A DNA stretch of 64,000 nucleotides from Hyperoodon ampullatus (GCA_949752795.1 OX457062.1:91439777-91503776); one strand, 5' to 3'. Shown: positions 23,130 through 34,668, counted from the first letter of the stretch. A program made the numbers and translations. The notes: a model not told the origin generated them from the sequence alone.

Positions 23130-24280
23130 CTGAGAGGCAGAAACATTTGGGGGCCTTCCCAGGCCTTTTGGCCCCACACTGCACCATATTAAGCATATTA
23201 AAATATACTCTAACTTTTTAAACTATGAAAATATTGCAATATTTTTTTATAATTTTACTTTTGAAATTTGGCCTAGCAGTGATTTCTTGGCGATCACTGC
23301 ACATAATCAGGAATTCTGCCAATGACGAAAAACTAGCCAGCAGGTTATTTTCAAATAGGTAAAAATGTTATGATAATAAATGTAACAAAGATAATGGCAT
23401 CATAGCATCTTTATAGATTTAGTGAGGTGCCTAATAATTTCATTTTCACAGTTTTCTTTTTGTGTTGTGAAGCCGACTACATTTGTTAGATCTTCAACAT
23501 TTGTTAGATCTTCAACATTTTTAGGTCTCCAGCACTAGCATTGGGATAAACAGCCCTGACTGAAGGGGTCAGCAGAGGTCAACTGTGAACTTAACAGGGA
23601 CACTTGAAGTACTACGGAAGTGCCAACAGTCATCCTCTCCCCAAGGCATCTACATACATCTTCACAGGCTGCAGACTTTTGCTTCCATGGTGGAGTTCAT
23701 TCCATCTCCCAGGGGCCTTCCCTCTTCTAGAAACTCCCTCCCCACTTTGGATCTGGCAGCACCAACAGGACACCAGCAGGAAGCTCTGCAGCCAAAGGGC
23801 TTGAGGTTGGCGAGCTCCCTGCCTCGCCCATCCCTGGACCCAGAGAGAGAGGCACAGAGTGGTTAGCAGTGAGCACTGTTTACTCGGGCCAACCTGAGTG
23901 CATTCCCGGCCCAGGCTGCAGTCAAAGATGACACTAAACAGTCCTCCTTTACTTTGGGGGTTGCTATGACAGCCAGGAATTTTAAAACCAAACCAGACCT
24001 AAAGAAGAATTCTGTCCTTGGCCCAAAAAGCTAGTGGTTCCACGTGGTTCTACTTGTGGTTCCTGCTGTCCCCTTTGACACCTACCAGATGGAAGGATCT
24101 CTAAACCGGGGATTTGGAAATGTCCTAATGGAAAGGCTATTTCCAACCTGGCCGAAGCTGTGTTGGAAGGAATTTAGGTCTGATTGAAGAAACTTCTTGG
24201 CAGGAAAAGTTGGAAAATACTACAATAGGTCCCAGAGAAAACCTCATTACTCTCTCAAAAAATCTTTTGTTATTTGTTTA
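23130..24280. other. unassigned sequence with a short tandem duplication
   Basis: An 18-bp unit, CATTTGTTAGATCTTCAA, is repeated exactly at 23480-23497 and 23498-23515. I found no gene or named repeat otherwise. Confidence 0.4.
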
Positions 24281-24284
24281 GTGT

Positions 24285-24500
24285 TCTGTGGTTTGCTGAG
24301 CACGTTCACGTAAATTATCTCATTGGATCTTCATATCTACCCAGCGAAGGAGTCAAAGCTGATGTTATTATATTTGACCAAAGACAAGGAAATTGAGGCT
24401 CAGTAAGAATAAGGTCAAACAGCTAACAAGCAGCAGAATTGAGATTTGAATCTAAGTTTTCTGATTGGAGATTTAGCTCTTTGAATTAGACCACGATGAT
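24285..24500 (-). repeat. MIR
   Basis: ACAAGGAAATTGAGGCTCAG, GTCAAACAGCTAACAAGCAG and GAATTGAGATTTGAATC follow the reverse MIR core over about 200 bp. Confidence 0.75.
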
Positions 24501-24581
24501 CTCCAAAAGATAAACTAGGTCACATTTGATCTGGACAGCTGAGGAGCAGATTTTTTTTTAAGTAAGTGATGTTGTAGATGA

Positions 24582-24585
<4 letters not shown>

Positions 24586-24626
<41 letters not shown>

Positions 24627-24816
24627 GGTACGCGGGCCTCTCACTGTTGTGGCCTCTCCCGTTGCGGAGCACAGGCTCTGGATGCGCAGGCTCAGCGGCC
24701 ATGGCTCACGGGCCCAGCCGCTCCGCGGCATATGGGATCCTCCCAGACCGGGGCACGAACCCGTATCCCCTGCATCAGCAGGCGGACTCTCAACCACTGC
24801 GCCACCAGGGAGGCCC
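24586..24816 (-). mobile_element. CHR-type SINE, short form, with a 39-T tail
   Basis: An uninterrupted T-run (24586-24624) precedes GCGGTACGCGGGCCTCTC. The head ends in CCAGGGAGGCCC. The 15-bp duplication GATGAATGATTTTTT is at 24577-24591 and 24817-24831. A long uninterrupted tail and exact duplication indicate a comparatively recent insertion. Confidence 0.96.
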
Positions 24817-24831
24817 GATGAATGATTTTTT

Positions 24832-25550
24832 AATTGTGGTAAAATACACACAACATGAGATTTATCAACTTAACCATTTTGAAGTGTACAGTTCAGTGGC
24901 ATTAAGTACATTCACATTGTTGTACAACCATCACCACCATCCATCTCTAGAACTCTTTTCATCTTGCAAAACAAACTCTGTATCCATCAAACACCAACTC
25001 CTCATTCCCCCTTTGCCCCCAGAAATCACCGTTCTATTACTTTTAGTCTCTATGACTTTGACGTCTATATATACTTCATGCAAGTGTAATCAAACAGTAT
25101 TTATCCCTTTGTGATTGGTTTATGTCACTCAGCATAATGCCTTCAAGGTTTATCCATGTTGTAACGTGTCAGAATTTCCTTCCATTTTAAGGCCAAATAA
25201 TATTCCATGTATGTATATGTCATATTTTGTTTATTTATTCATCTGTGTATGGACATTTGTGTTGTTTCCACCTTTTGGCTATTGTAAATGATGCTGCTAT
25301 AAATATGGCTGTACAGATAGCTCTTTGAGTCCCTGCCTTCAATTCCTTTGAGTATATACCTAGAACTGGAATTGCTGGGTCATATGGCAATTCTATGTTT
25401 AATTTTTTGAGGAGTCGTCGTATTGTTTTCCATAGTAGCTGTACCATTTTACATTCTCACCAATAGTGCACAAGGGTTTTTATCTCTCCACATCTTTACC
25501 AACACTTGGTATGTTCTGGGGTTTTTTGATATTAGTCATCTTAATGAGTG
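24832..25550 (-). mobile_element. L1 3' end with ORF2 C-terminal remnant
   Basis: On the minus strand about 25450-25230 encodes a readable ORF2 C-terminus (KKLNIELPYDPAIPVLGIYS). It is followed by a 3' UTR reaching TTAATTGTGGTAAAATACAC. Flanking TGTAGATGAATGATTTTTT (from 24573) and TGTAGATGGATAATTTTTAA (25551-25570) look like its diverged target duplication. Confidence 0.88.
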
Positions 25551-25574
25551 TGTAGATGGATAATTTTTAAACAT

Positions 25575-26015
25575 GTGGCTGTCAGGGCAGTTCATTCAGA
25601 GGAGTTAAAGAATGGTCCTAGTGAAACCAGGCTAGCTTCCACTTGACATGCCAGCCCCAAGCCCAGCCAGGGACATTCACAGAAGCATTCATTCCACTGG
25701 ACACTAGGGAAAGCACTTGAATAACGAGCAAATCCATGATATGCTCTTAAGGGTAATGAACTGAAATACTGATCCTCCTCATAGAGATTTCCTATATCTT
25801 CACTATGAGTGAGAATTTTTTATATGATGCACATTAGACAAAGGCACCTCCCTGCATAACTAGAGGATGTGTGTGTGCACACATAGGCAAGGGTGTGCAT
25901 CTACATGGATGAAAGTGAAGGTTCAGAGTTCCAAGAAGGATTGGATGGCCAAAGGGATTGGCAGGCTCTCTTCCCAAACAACTCTAGAATCTTACGACAT
26001 CACTTCATGTCTGTG
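25575..26015. other. unassigned sequence
   Basis: I see no gene or recognisable repeat. Confidence 0.35.
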
Positions 26016-26035
26016 AGCTTCCTTCTTTATTCTTT

Positions 26036-26341
26036 TTTTTTTTTTTAAAGGTGTCACATTTTATTTATTTATTATCTTTGGCTGTGTTGGGTCTTCGTTT
26101 CTGTGCGAGGGCTTTCTCTAGTTGTGGCGAGTGGGGTCCACTCTTCATCGCGGTGTGCGGGCCTATCACTGTTGTGGCCTCTCTTGTTGCGGAGCACAGG
26201 CTCCAGACGTGCAGGCTTAGTAGTTGTGGTTCACGGGTCCAGTTGCTCCGTGGCATGTGGGATCTTCCCAGACCAGGGTTCGAACCCATGTCCCCTGCAT
26301 TGGCAGGCAGACTGTCAACCACTGCGCCACCAGAGAAGCCC
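26036..26341 (-). mobile_element. CHR-type SINE, long form
   Basis: The tail, GGCTGTGTTGGGTCTTCG and the tRNA-like head (CGCCACCAGAGAAGCCC) are all present. The 15-bp duplication CCTTCTTTATTCTTT is at 26021-26035 and 26342-26356. Confidence 0.95.
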
Positions 26342-26574
26342 CCTTCTTTATTCTTTAGCCATCCCTGCCCTTGTCAGAGGGATGAGTTCGATTGTATCTT
26401 TAAAGGACTTTAGAGGAAATGCTCTGTGTGTACAAGATGCAATTATATCTGATCATGTCCAAAGTTATAATTACCTCACCTAGAAAGAACTGTTGGCTTC
26501 CTTATAACATGGCTCAGGATAGTGGGGAAGCTCAGGGCTGGTGAGGTTGGGACTGGGATCCATTTCTCAATATC

Positions 26575-26860
26575 CCATCCTCGTGTTGTTCGAGCCCTAC
26601 CCACCTCAAATGCCACCTTCTCCATGAAGCAGTCCCTGATCACTGTATTAGGAAGGAATATTTTTAATTCAGTAGCACTTCACCTGTGCTTTTCTTAGGC
26701 CAATGGCTATACTTTATCTTAGGTTTATGGTTACTTACCATAAATGTAAGATATGTAAGAGCAAATTACATATCCCTCTTTAAACTAGGTGCCCCTTAGG
26801 GGGAAAATCCAATTCTGGGTTGCACATCGTATAAAGCAAATGTTTACCAAAAGCTCCCCA
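26575..26860 (+). repeat. L2 3' region
   Basis: TCAAATGCCACCTTCTCCAT, GAAGCAGTCCCTGATCACTG and AGTAGCACTTCACCTGTGCT occur in L2 order. Confidence 0.6.
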
Positions 26861-26869
26861 AGCAAACTT

Positions 26870-27210
26870 CTCTTATGCCTGACTCATTGGCTAGACCTGT
26901 GTCACCTGGCCTTCCCTGGGGCAAGGGAGGCTGGGCAGGTGCTTTAATTTTTCAGCCTCTGCGGTGGAGGTGTGTAGGGAATGGGCTGGGCAGCCAGTGA
27001 ACGGGGGCTGCCAGCCCTGTCTTTGAGTTTAACACATCTTCGGGGAAGTCAGAGGGGAGTGCCCCACCATGAGTCCTGTGCCCGGTCTATTTCTTCTACA
27101 TGCTGTGTCTACCGTGGGTACACGCTAAGCACTCCTAGATTCATAGATTCTCTACTCCAACTGAGAAACAGGGGAACAGAGAAGAATGACCAGCTCTAAT
27201 AAGGTTGTGT
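26870..27210. other. unassigned sequence
   Basis: I see no gene or recognisable repeat. Confidence 0.35.
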
Positions 27211-27214
27211 CAAT

Positions 27215-27425
27215 TCCTGCAATTTATACTCCTAATAATACTTCCCTCACATTCATAAAGAGCTTAAAAATTTACAATGTTGTAGCATCCCTATTTTCTT
27301 CAGATGAAAAACTGAGACTCAGAGACATTAAATAATTTGTCAAGATAACTCAGGAAATGACAGTGCCAGGAAGTGCTCGGTCCTGGTCTCCTGATGTCAC
27401 ATTTCGTGCTCTGTCCACCACTCTC
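27215..27425 (-). repeat. MIR
   Basis: GATGAAAAACTGAGACTCAG followed by AGACATTAAATAATTTGTCA fits the reverse MIR core, and the length fits a nearly full element. Confidence 0.62.
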
Positions 27426-27429
27426 CACT

Positions 27430-28405
27430 GCCTCTCAGACAGTGGTTTCAGGCCATAGCGGTCTTGTACCTCACCCCGCCTCCTGGGAACAGTGTAGTCA
27501 GGGGAGGTGCAAGACAGCACAAGACAGTGGTCCGAGTTTGTGTCACGCAGTTGTGCGAGTATTGTGGTCGGGAAGGTGGGGGATGGTTCTCGTCCCCTGC
27601 CAGCTCCTCAGCCTGCCCACTGCAGACACCAGTCTTGTCACTGAGCAGCTGCAAACAGCTGTTGACAACTCCCCGTATCTCAGCCTACAAAAATATGAGT
27701 TCCTCACAGGACACCAGTGGCATATTCAGGCTTTGGATATATTGTCCTCAGTTTTATTCAATGGCTTTGACGGCCTCAACCATGAGTAGGAAAAAAAAAA
27801 ATCCCAGCTCTTCCTGGAGCCCTGTCACACCTGTTTCTGCCAGCAGACACCATGTAGTTTTCTGTTCTCATTCTTGACCTTTTAAGAAGAGGGAGAGCCA
27901 CTCTCTGTGATAACCGTCCACCCTGCTGGGAAGAGAATGGCCTGGCCTCTAGGCAACTGGTCTCAAGCTTGTCTCTGCCTCTAACTTGAGCCTGAGATAG
28001 CTCTTCCCTGGCTGGGTCTCAGTCAACAAAGTGAGGAAGTTCAACCAAAAGGAACTTTTAAGACCCATCTAGCTTGATAGTGGAGACAACAGCTGCACAG
28101 AGGTGGAACTAATGCGGGGCTCACGGCTGGAACACTTCCGTTAAGACTGAATGAATGGAAAGCACAGGAGAACTCCTGCAGCTGGGACAGCAAGCGGCTG
28201 ATCCCCAGCTGGGAAGATAGGAATGATTTCTGTCTCCTGGTTTGGCCGTTTGTGTTCTCTGCCACGTGCTCATGTGTTGCAGAGGAAAACATGCTGCTGG
28301 ATTCTCAGGAAAATCACTTAGGTCTGTCCGGCTGCAGAATGAAGCCAGGTGTGGGTCTGCTCACCCGCCTAGCAGGTGATCAGAGCAGGCCCGTAGGAGA
28401 TGGTG
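27430..28405. other. unassigned sequence
   Basis: Two overlapping open frames of about 138 codons lie at 27373-27877. They have no recognisable domain, cross the MIR edge and run in competing frames, so I do not call a gene. Confidence 0.35.
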
Positions 28406-28409
28406 GCAA

Positions 28410-28575
28410 GAGCCCTGAACTAGGCATCAGACTAGGGCTCTGGTCAGTTCTGTGCCACCAGCTGGCTGTGTGGCTTTAGGCAAGTCGTTGCTGCTCTCTG
28501 AGCTTGAGTTCTTTTCAGTGAAATAAGGATGTTAGATCAGATGCCTCTGATAGTCTTTTCAATCAAATGATCTGA
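28410..28575 (+). repeat. MIR
   Basis: CAGCTGGCTGTGTGGCTTTA, GGCAAGTCGTTGCTGCTCTC and GTGAAATAAGGATGTTAGAT follow the MIR core. Confidence 0.68.
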
Positions 28576-28579
28576 AATT

Positions 28580-28910
28580 TAGTGCTTCGTCTTATTCCTC
28601 TCTCACAGGCTTCCTTAGGACAGCTTGTCTTGTGGGCATTCTGAGTATCATTAGCCAAGGAAAAACCTTCTGATTTTCATCTTAACTTAGAGATGGGGAA
28701 TGAGAAAGGGAGATGGCACAGGGATACGTTCACTACTCCTTTTGCTGTGTGTTTCTAAGGAAGTCACCAGACTTCAATTCACCCTTAGAGGAAGGAGATG
28801 CTATCTCTCCCCTTCTCTGAGAGGTGAAAGCAGCCTCTGCAGACCTGGTTACAAGGTATCCTGGAGGCATGCACTGTTGCATTAGTTAAGGGGGAACAGA
28901 GGGAGCTGCT
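28580..28910. other. unassigned sequence
   Basis: I see no gene or recognisable repeat. Confidence 0.3.
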
Positions 28911-28914
28911 GTGT

Positions 28915-29105
28915 GCTGAGTAGCAGGGTGCCTGTGCTAAGTGCTTTCTCTATATAGTTTCAGGTAATCGTCTCAAAAACCCATGAGAACTCTTAGAGAT
29001 GACCCGAAGTAACGGAGGCTGAGGGAGCCCAAGTTAGACACGGTAAGGAGAGCCACGCGAATTCAAAATCAGCCTGTCTTTCTCCAAAGCTTGAACTACG
29101 TCTCT
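28915..29105 (-). repeat. MIR
   Basis: CTGTGCTAAGTGCTTTCTCT at one end and a GGAGGCTGAGGGAGCCCAAG-like core in the middle fit a reverse MIR. Confidence 0.6.
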
Positions 29106-29109
29106 GAGG

Positions 29110-29825
29110 GCATCACTTTAGCAGGAATTGAAAGGAGGATGTGGGGAGGAGCTGGGAAACCCCAGATCTAGCTGACCTCGGGGCAGAAGGTGGCGTGTGG
29201 AGCAAAAACTCAGCCTGTAACTTAGGCTCAGCAGCTACATAAACCTTCTCTGTTTTTCATCTTGCCTCTTGACTCTCCCACTGGCACCTGAAGACCAGCC
29301 TGGGGTCAAAGGACAGACCTATGCATCCTGCCTCCTGGCAGGCAGAGGGAAGCATAGGTCCCATCTTCACTGACAAATGTCCTCCAGGAAACCCGATCCC
29401 TACCTCCTCAGCTGACCACACAGATCAAAGCTGGGGACCGTCATCTCGCAGTTTGGGGTAGAGCAGGGCCAGCTGTTCTCACCTCTGCCCCACCCCCCCC
29501 AGGCCGTCGGTGGGGAGAACAGCTGCTTCCTCTTCCTCCGTGAGAACCCCTCATTCCTTAGCCTCCATCAACACACACGGCTGCTCAGACACAGCCTCAG
29601 TAAGGGTTGTCCAGTCAAGAGCCTGACAGCCGGCTGGGGCCTCTTACTGTCCAGCCATACACAAAACCAGCTCACTGAACAGCCAAGGCAAGAAGTGATG
29701 TCCTTGTGGGACACGAAAGAATATGTAAAGATAACCTTGTTTTAATAGAAAAAGGAAATGGGACAGAAGTTGGCTCTTTTTTTACTGCGGGGAATGTAGT
29801 CCTGTGGACTTAAGTTTCAGTTGGA
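29110..29825. other. unassigned sequence
   Basis: GC content is moderately higher than in the flanks. No exon with consistent frame and splice sites is apparent. Confidence 0.35.
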
Positions 29826-29829
29826 ACAA

Positions 29830-30005
29830 GTATTTACTGAGTCTCCTATGTTACACGCTGTGCTAGGCACCTTCACCAGAATCTCATTTCTGCCTCAGAA
29901 CAGCATCAGGAAGAGAGGAAAAGGTCCTGTGATGTCAAGTGACCTATTCAAAGCCACTCAGAACCCAAACTGTCTGCCTCGCAGCCCACAGCTCCTTCCA
30001 TTATC
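29830..30005 (-). repeat. MIR fragment
   Basis: CACGCTGTGCTAGGCACCTT and GTCAAGTGACCTATTCAAAG fit a reverse MIR. Confidence 0.55.
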
Positions 30006-30224
30006 CCACAGCTTCTTGTCCTAAATGCCCTCAGGAATGTGTTTTCCTCTGAGAGAAGGGGCACAGGTGGATACCGGAATGCAAAGGGATGAAAAGACGT
30101 GGGCCATGGTTCCCAGGTGTCCTGAAAGATGAGACATCTCCTTCCCCTCCTGCTCAGGGCATCTTCCTTGACGTCTCCGGCGCTGAGTACAGGGTCCTGC
30201 CGTCAGCTCCATAGCACTCTGCAC

Positions 30225-30400
30225 TTTCCCTTACGGAGTATTTCTCACTCTGCTTTATGATTGCTTCTTTGCTGTCCATCTTCCTTAACCCACCATACGC
30301 TTCTAGAGAGCAAGGACAACTTTTGCTTTGTTCATCATTGACTTCCAGTGCTTGGCACCTCGTAGGTACTTAACCAAGATTTACTGAATTATTGATTCAA
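30225..30400 (+). repeat. L2 3' end
   Basis: GAGAGCAAGGACAACTTTTG, CTTCCAGTGCTTGGCACCTC and GTAGGTACTTAACCAAGATT are in L2 terminal order. A short GGAT tandem follows at 30425-30441. Confidence 0.68.
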
Positions 30401-30589
30401 ATTAAAAATAAAAAAGTGAGTGGCTGGATGGATGGATGGAGAATGGATAGATGTGGTTTATCATCGTCTCCGAGTTACCACGTCTCAAATTAAATTGATC
30501 TTTCCCTTCCTGACAAGTTAACTTACTTGACTTCCTAGTAAGCATTACCATCAAAAGACAGTAAGGGCTTTCAATCTTCTAACTTTAAA

Positions 30590-30750
30590 TCGTGGCTTAA
30601 TCACTTACTAACCATGGAATGATATGCAATTTATTTACTCTCTGAACCTTAGTGTCCTCATTGAAATGTCGTATAGTGAGGCTTATTGATGACACTTACA
30701 ATCCCTGGAATATACTAGAAGGTCTATAAATTGTAGCTTTAGTCTTAGCA
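30590..30750 (+). repeat. MIR fragment
   Basis: CTTAATCACTTACTAACCAT and TCTCTGAACCTTAGTGTCCT resemble the forward MIR core. Confidence 0.58.
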
Positions 30751-30759
30751 TATGTAACA

Positions 30760-31425
30760 GTAGATTAGATCACTTATCCTTATCTTCGGTGCCGCTTGTC
30801 TTCCACTCCCTCTCCCGCCCACAGTGACCACTGGATGTTTAACCTGGCTTAACTTTCTCCCAAATATCTTCTATGTTTGATTTACCACCCTCACCTCATC
30901 TCCCCGTTTAACACAGTAGGTTCTAACCAGTTTCTCTGCTTCAGGTTTTTCTTCCCATGCTTCACGCACACCCCGTGGTGGCTCTGGAATTCCTATAGAG
31001 AAGAGGTTTAGGGTGGCTTTCTGGCTCCGCACAGAGTGGGGAGGATCAGGGACTTGTCTCGAAGCTGCATATTCATATCACTTTACAGAATGTTGAGGAA
31101 ATGTAATTGTTTCTATTAAAGCGTGGGGCCAGGGAGCTTGATGGATAAGAAAATGTACTAAAGCTCTCCACCCTTGGCCAGCCCTTGGAGTCACCTCTGG
31201 GCATTGCCAATTTATATCTCTTAAAGTATGGTTCTCATCAAGGTCCATTTTGCTAAAATTTTTTCAGTGAGTCTGGAGAAGGTGAAGAACAAGTTCCAGA
31301 ATCCTTTGCCTCACATTCAGGACTCTTCACAATTTTGCTGCAGGCTAACTGTTCCAAGGCATTTTGTACCAACACCAATTTTACATTTCATGGATTTCAT
31401 TCCATTCAATACCCCCTGCATACAC
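30760..31425. other. unassigned sequence
   Basis: I see no gene or recognisable repeat with confidence. Confidence 0.3.
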
Positions 31426-31429
31426 CACA

Positions 31430-31800
31430 GCTACTCCTAACTCCATGTCTTTGTCCAGGCGTGCCCCCACTCCAGTGGTCCTCCCCAGGTCCTCCCATCT
31501 AGTGAAATTCTCTCCATCCCCCAGAGCCTGGCTCAAGAAGTGTTCTCCCAAAGAACCTTCACAGCCACTCCAGCCTACAGTGCTCCCTCCCTGCCTGGAA
31601 TTCTCAGTGTTTCTTATTGTCAGGATAATTTATTCTGGCACTTAATTACGTAACTTTCGTGTTTGTTGTGGAAAGATTTCGAATGTTGATGTTTTCTCTC
31701 TCACTGGACTGAGAGGTCCATTTAGGGTAAAGACTGCCGGTACCTCTTTGGATCCCAGCCCAATCAGTGTGGGACACAACGTAGGTAGGCAATGTGTTTC
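31430..31800 (+). repeat. possible L2 fragment
   Basis: A CTCCCTGCCTGGAATTCTCA-like block, GTTTCTTATTGTC and a GACTGAGAGGTCCATTTAGG segment fit L2 order. It is heavily diverged. Confidence 0.48.
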
Positions 31801-32264
31801 TGAGTTGTGAGCCATCCCCAGGGGCTCTGGGGCACTCTTCTGGCTCACAGATGCCTGGTAACAGAAAGGGGGCTTCAGATTCAGGGTCAGTCATCTCCAG
31901 AGACCCAAGGACTCTCCCCAAGGAGTCTATGCCCAATATATACTGGCTATAAGACTTCAGACCTGGGGAAACTGAGTGTTTATGACCCAATCTCAACAAA
32001 AATCATATGAAATTGGCATTTCCTATGCTGGTGACTAACTAACAACTTGGAGCTGAAGGTGTCTTGTTATCTTCAGCCTGAGCAATGTGGGTTTAAACAC
32101 ATGTCTGTTTACACCCGCATGCATCTGTCTTCATGTGCACACCAGCCCTCACGCAATACATGGTGTCACCAGGTTCATGAGAAAGGCCACCAGTGATGGA
32201 GGAGTAGAGATGGGGCTTTAAAACTTTTACAAAAATATCTCTTTTAGAAAGAAATAAAAAGTAG

Positions 32265-32360
32265 AAATCTGGGGAGAAGTGTATACAAGGATTTTTTGTA
32301 CTATTTTTGCAACTTTTCTCTAAGTCTGAAAATATATCAAAATATTAAAAAAAAATTTAA
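32265..32360 (+). repeat. L1M 3'-end fragment
   Basis: TTTTTGTACTATTTTTGCAA and TCTAAGTCTGAAAATATATC, then an A-rich end, match the terminal part of old L1M elements. Confidence 0.6.
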
Positions 32361-32604
32361 GACAGAAATGACAAAAAGTCACCTTCTCTGTACAGTTTCC
32401 CTCCTACCTTCCTCAACCTTTAAGAGAATTAACATTTTTTCAACACATTCATATGTGAATTATAGTTATGAATATTTCTATTTCTCCTATTACACAGGAA
32501 GTATAAAATGGAAAAAAGTAGTCAGAGACTTAAAATATTTTATTTTCAATAATAATAATACATTAGGATATTAATATTGGAATACAAGAGTTTTAATATT
32601 TTGT

Positions 32605-32760
32605 GATCTGGAGCATGATATTTAACCTCTCTAGGTTATAGTTTCCTCATCTTTAAAATGGAATCAAAACTGCCTATCCCTTAGCATTATCATAAGAATT
32701 AATAAAACGATAAATATTAAATAATTAATATGCTTCCTGGTCCATAGGTGATGCCAAGAT
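32605..32760 (+). repeat. MIR
   Basis: AGTTTCCTCATCTTTAAAAT, GCATTATCATAAGAATTAAT and the position of TTTAACCTCTCTAGG fit the forward MIR core. Confidence 0.68.
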
Positions 32761-32799
32761 ATACTAGTTCCAAATGTTTAAGAAATGTCAATAACCAAG

Positions 32800-32878
32800 T
32801 TCTACTCACTTTGTGTCCTCAACACCTAAGAAAGCATCTGGCACAGAGTAGATGCATAATAAACAGCTATTGAAAAAA
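32800..32878 (+). repeat. L2 3' end
   Basis: CACCTAAGAAAGCATCTGGC followed by ACAGAGTAGATGCATAATAA is the typical L2 terminus. Confidence 0.6.
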
Positions 32879-34317
32879 GGGTGGGGGGCAAGGAGAGAGG
32901 GAAAAAATGCCGGAATTCTCAAGCGACTCTCACAGCTGATCCCAAAGCCCCAAGAGCAGCCCTTGCTTTTGTTACCCCTCTGAAGGACCTGGTGAGAGTG
33001 CCATCACCTCTCCAGGCCTGTGCTTTCCTCACTTATGAGATGGGGTCGGTTTCATTACACCGGAAAAGACTAGCTAATTAGAAAGGACCGTACAGCTCTG
33101 GCATCTAAGGCCCCTGGAGCGAGGACTGTGCAAACGGGCTTGAAAGTGTGATGGAGCAGCCTGCCTCGCCGCTGAAGGCTGGCCCCAGCTCCCCTCGCGG
33201 GCACGGGTCAGGTCGTGCCTCCGTCTGGCTGAAGCAGCAGCCCCCGCTCCAGGGACGTCCAGAGCCCGGGCACCAGAGAGTGCAGGTCCAGGCTTTCTCG
33301 GAGCCTCAGGACAGTTGAGACCTGAGCGTGGCCGTCGCTGCCCTTTCCTTCTCTAGTCCCCTCCCGCCACCGCCGAGCAGCAGGGTCCTGGTAGACACAA
33401 CCCCAGGCGCCGACCCGGGAGCTCGCGGGCGACCCTCCGCGGGCCTCATTGGCGGGGTCCCTCGCACGGAGGAGGGAATCCGTGCCCTCTGCCTTCTTTT
33501 CTGAAAGGAGGTGATGCCTGTTTTGTCCAGGGCCACGTGCAGGGAGGTCAGCTCCAGGGCTTCCTAACGGACTCCTTTCCACAGAGTTGTGAACCCCACT
33601 CCGTCGGGGGTGGGGGGATGGCTCGCTTAGCTCGGCCGGATCCGAGCGCGGGCTGCTGTGATTACCGCCGAGGGAGAAACAGCGAGGGCGAAAGGCCGAC
33701 GGAAAGGCTGTGGAGCCCAAACAGGCCGTGAAGTCAGGAGCGCCCGACCAGACCCGTTGCTTGACAGTCCCGACTGTCACTTTCAGGCTGAGCTGTCTGC
33801 ACGGTGGATCTGGAGTTTCACCCCGACTAAACGTGGCAGAGAGGGCGGAGGAGAGGAGAAAAGAGGAAGGAAAGGAGAGGAGGGAGGAGGTGAGAGAGGA
33901 GAGGCGAGGATAATGCAGACGCGAGAGAAATGGAGAGAGGAGATGGAAGAGGAGAAAGCGCAGATCTGGGCGGAAGCAGGGTGTGTGTGAGCGAGCAAAG
34001 GATGCGAGAGAGAAGTGGGGAGAAGACCAAGTGAGGACGGAGACCGAGGAGGCTGACAAGGCCTCATCCTCGCTCGTGGCCAAGTGTCCTCGGCTCTCTC
34101 CTACAGGGTCGACCCCACACCGAGCGCCGGGCGCCACCACCGGCCTCCGAGCGGCCGCATCCCCTCTCCTCCCTCCCGCCGGCGGCGGCGCCCCGCGGGC
34201 CCGACCCCCGTGGCTGCCCGGCCGGCGCTCCGCGCGCCCCAAGCGCTGGGAGGGAGGGAGCAGGGAGCGAGCGAGCGAGCGAGGGAGGGAGGGAGGGGCT
34301 GCCGGTGGGAGGCAACC

Positions 34318-34668
34318 ATGTGGTTCCAGCTCACTCTATTCCACCACCACCCCCCCGCCTTCTTCACTCCTTTTTCTTTCCAAACAGGGAAAAGTGTTCC
34401 ACGAAGCGGTAGGGTTTTTCTGCCTCGCCTTTTCCTCGCTGACCCGGGTCCCCGCTCCCGTCCGAGTGCCAGCTGGCGGGACGAGCGCTGGAAGCCCTTC
34501 TGCGCCTGTTGCGGGGATCCCGGAGCTGGGCGCAGGGCGCGAGGCGTGGGGCCGCTCCCGCTCCGGCACATGGCTGCAGCCGCCCCGCGTGCACCCCGAG
34601 GCGCCGCGCCTAGCTCGCCCGAGGTCCGTCGGCTGAGCCCGCCCGCCCCGGAGCCAAGCAGCGGCTGA
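34318..34668 (+). other. upstream open reading frame(s) in the leader
   Basis: In one frame, ATGs at 34318 (AACCATGTGG context) and 34570 both end at TGA 34666-34668. The inner one encodes 32 residues (MAAAAPRAPRGAAPSSPEVR at the start). It closes 30 nt before the proposed main ATG at 34699. If the transcription start lies upstream of these ATGs they would be uORFs able to damp translation. The start site is not visible, so this is an inference. Confidence 0.35.

Noticed and set aside
22792..23196. 134-codon minus-strand frame rich in S, F, L and P
   Set aside because: Translation of the homopurine tract on the opposite strand.
27373..27877. Two overlapping frames of about 138 codons
   Set aside because: They overlap in different frames, partly cover a MIR and carry no domain, so chance is the simplest reading.
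33208..34242. 344-codon minus-strand open frame in the CpG island
   Set aside because: Its middle is the antisense of a purine-rich tract (serine/leucine/proline low complexity) and its ends are GC-rich shadow sequence. No domain or splice context.
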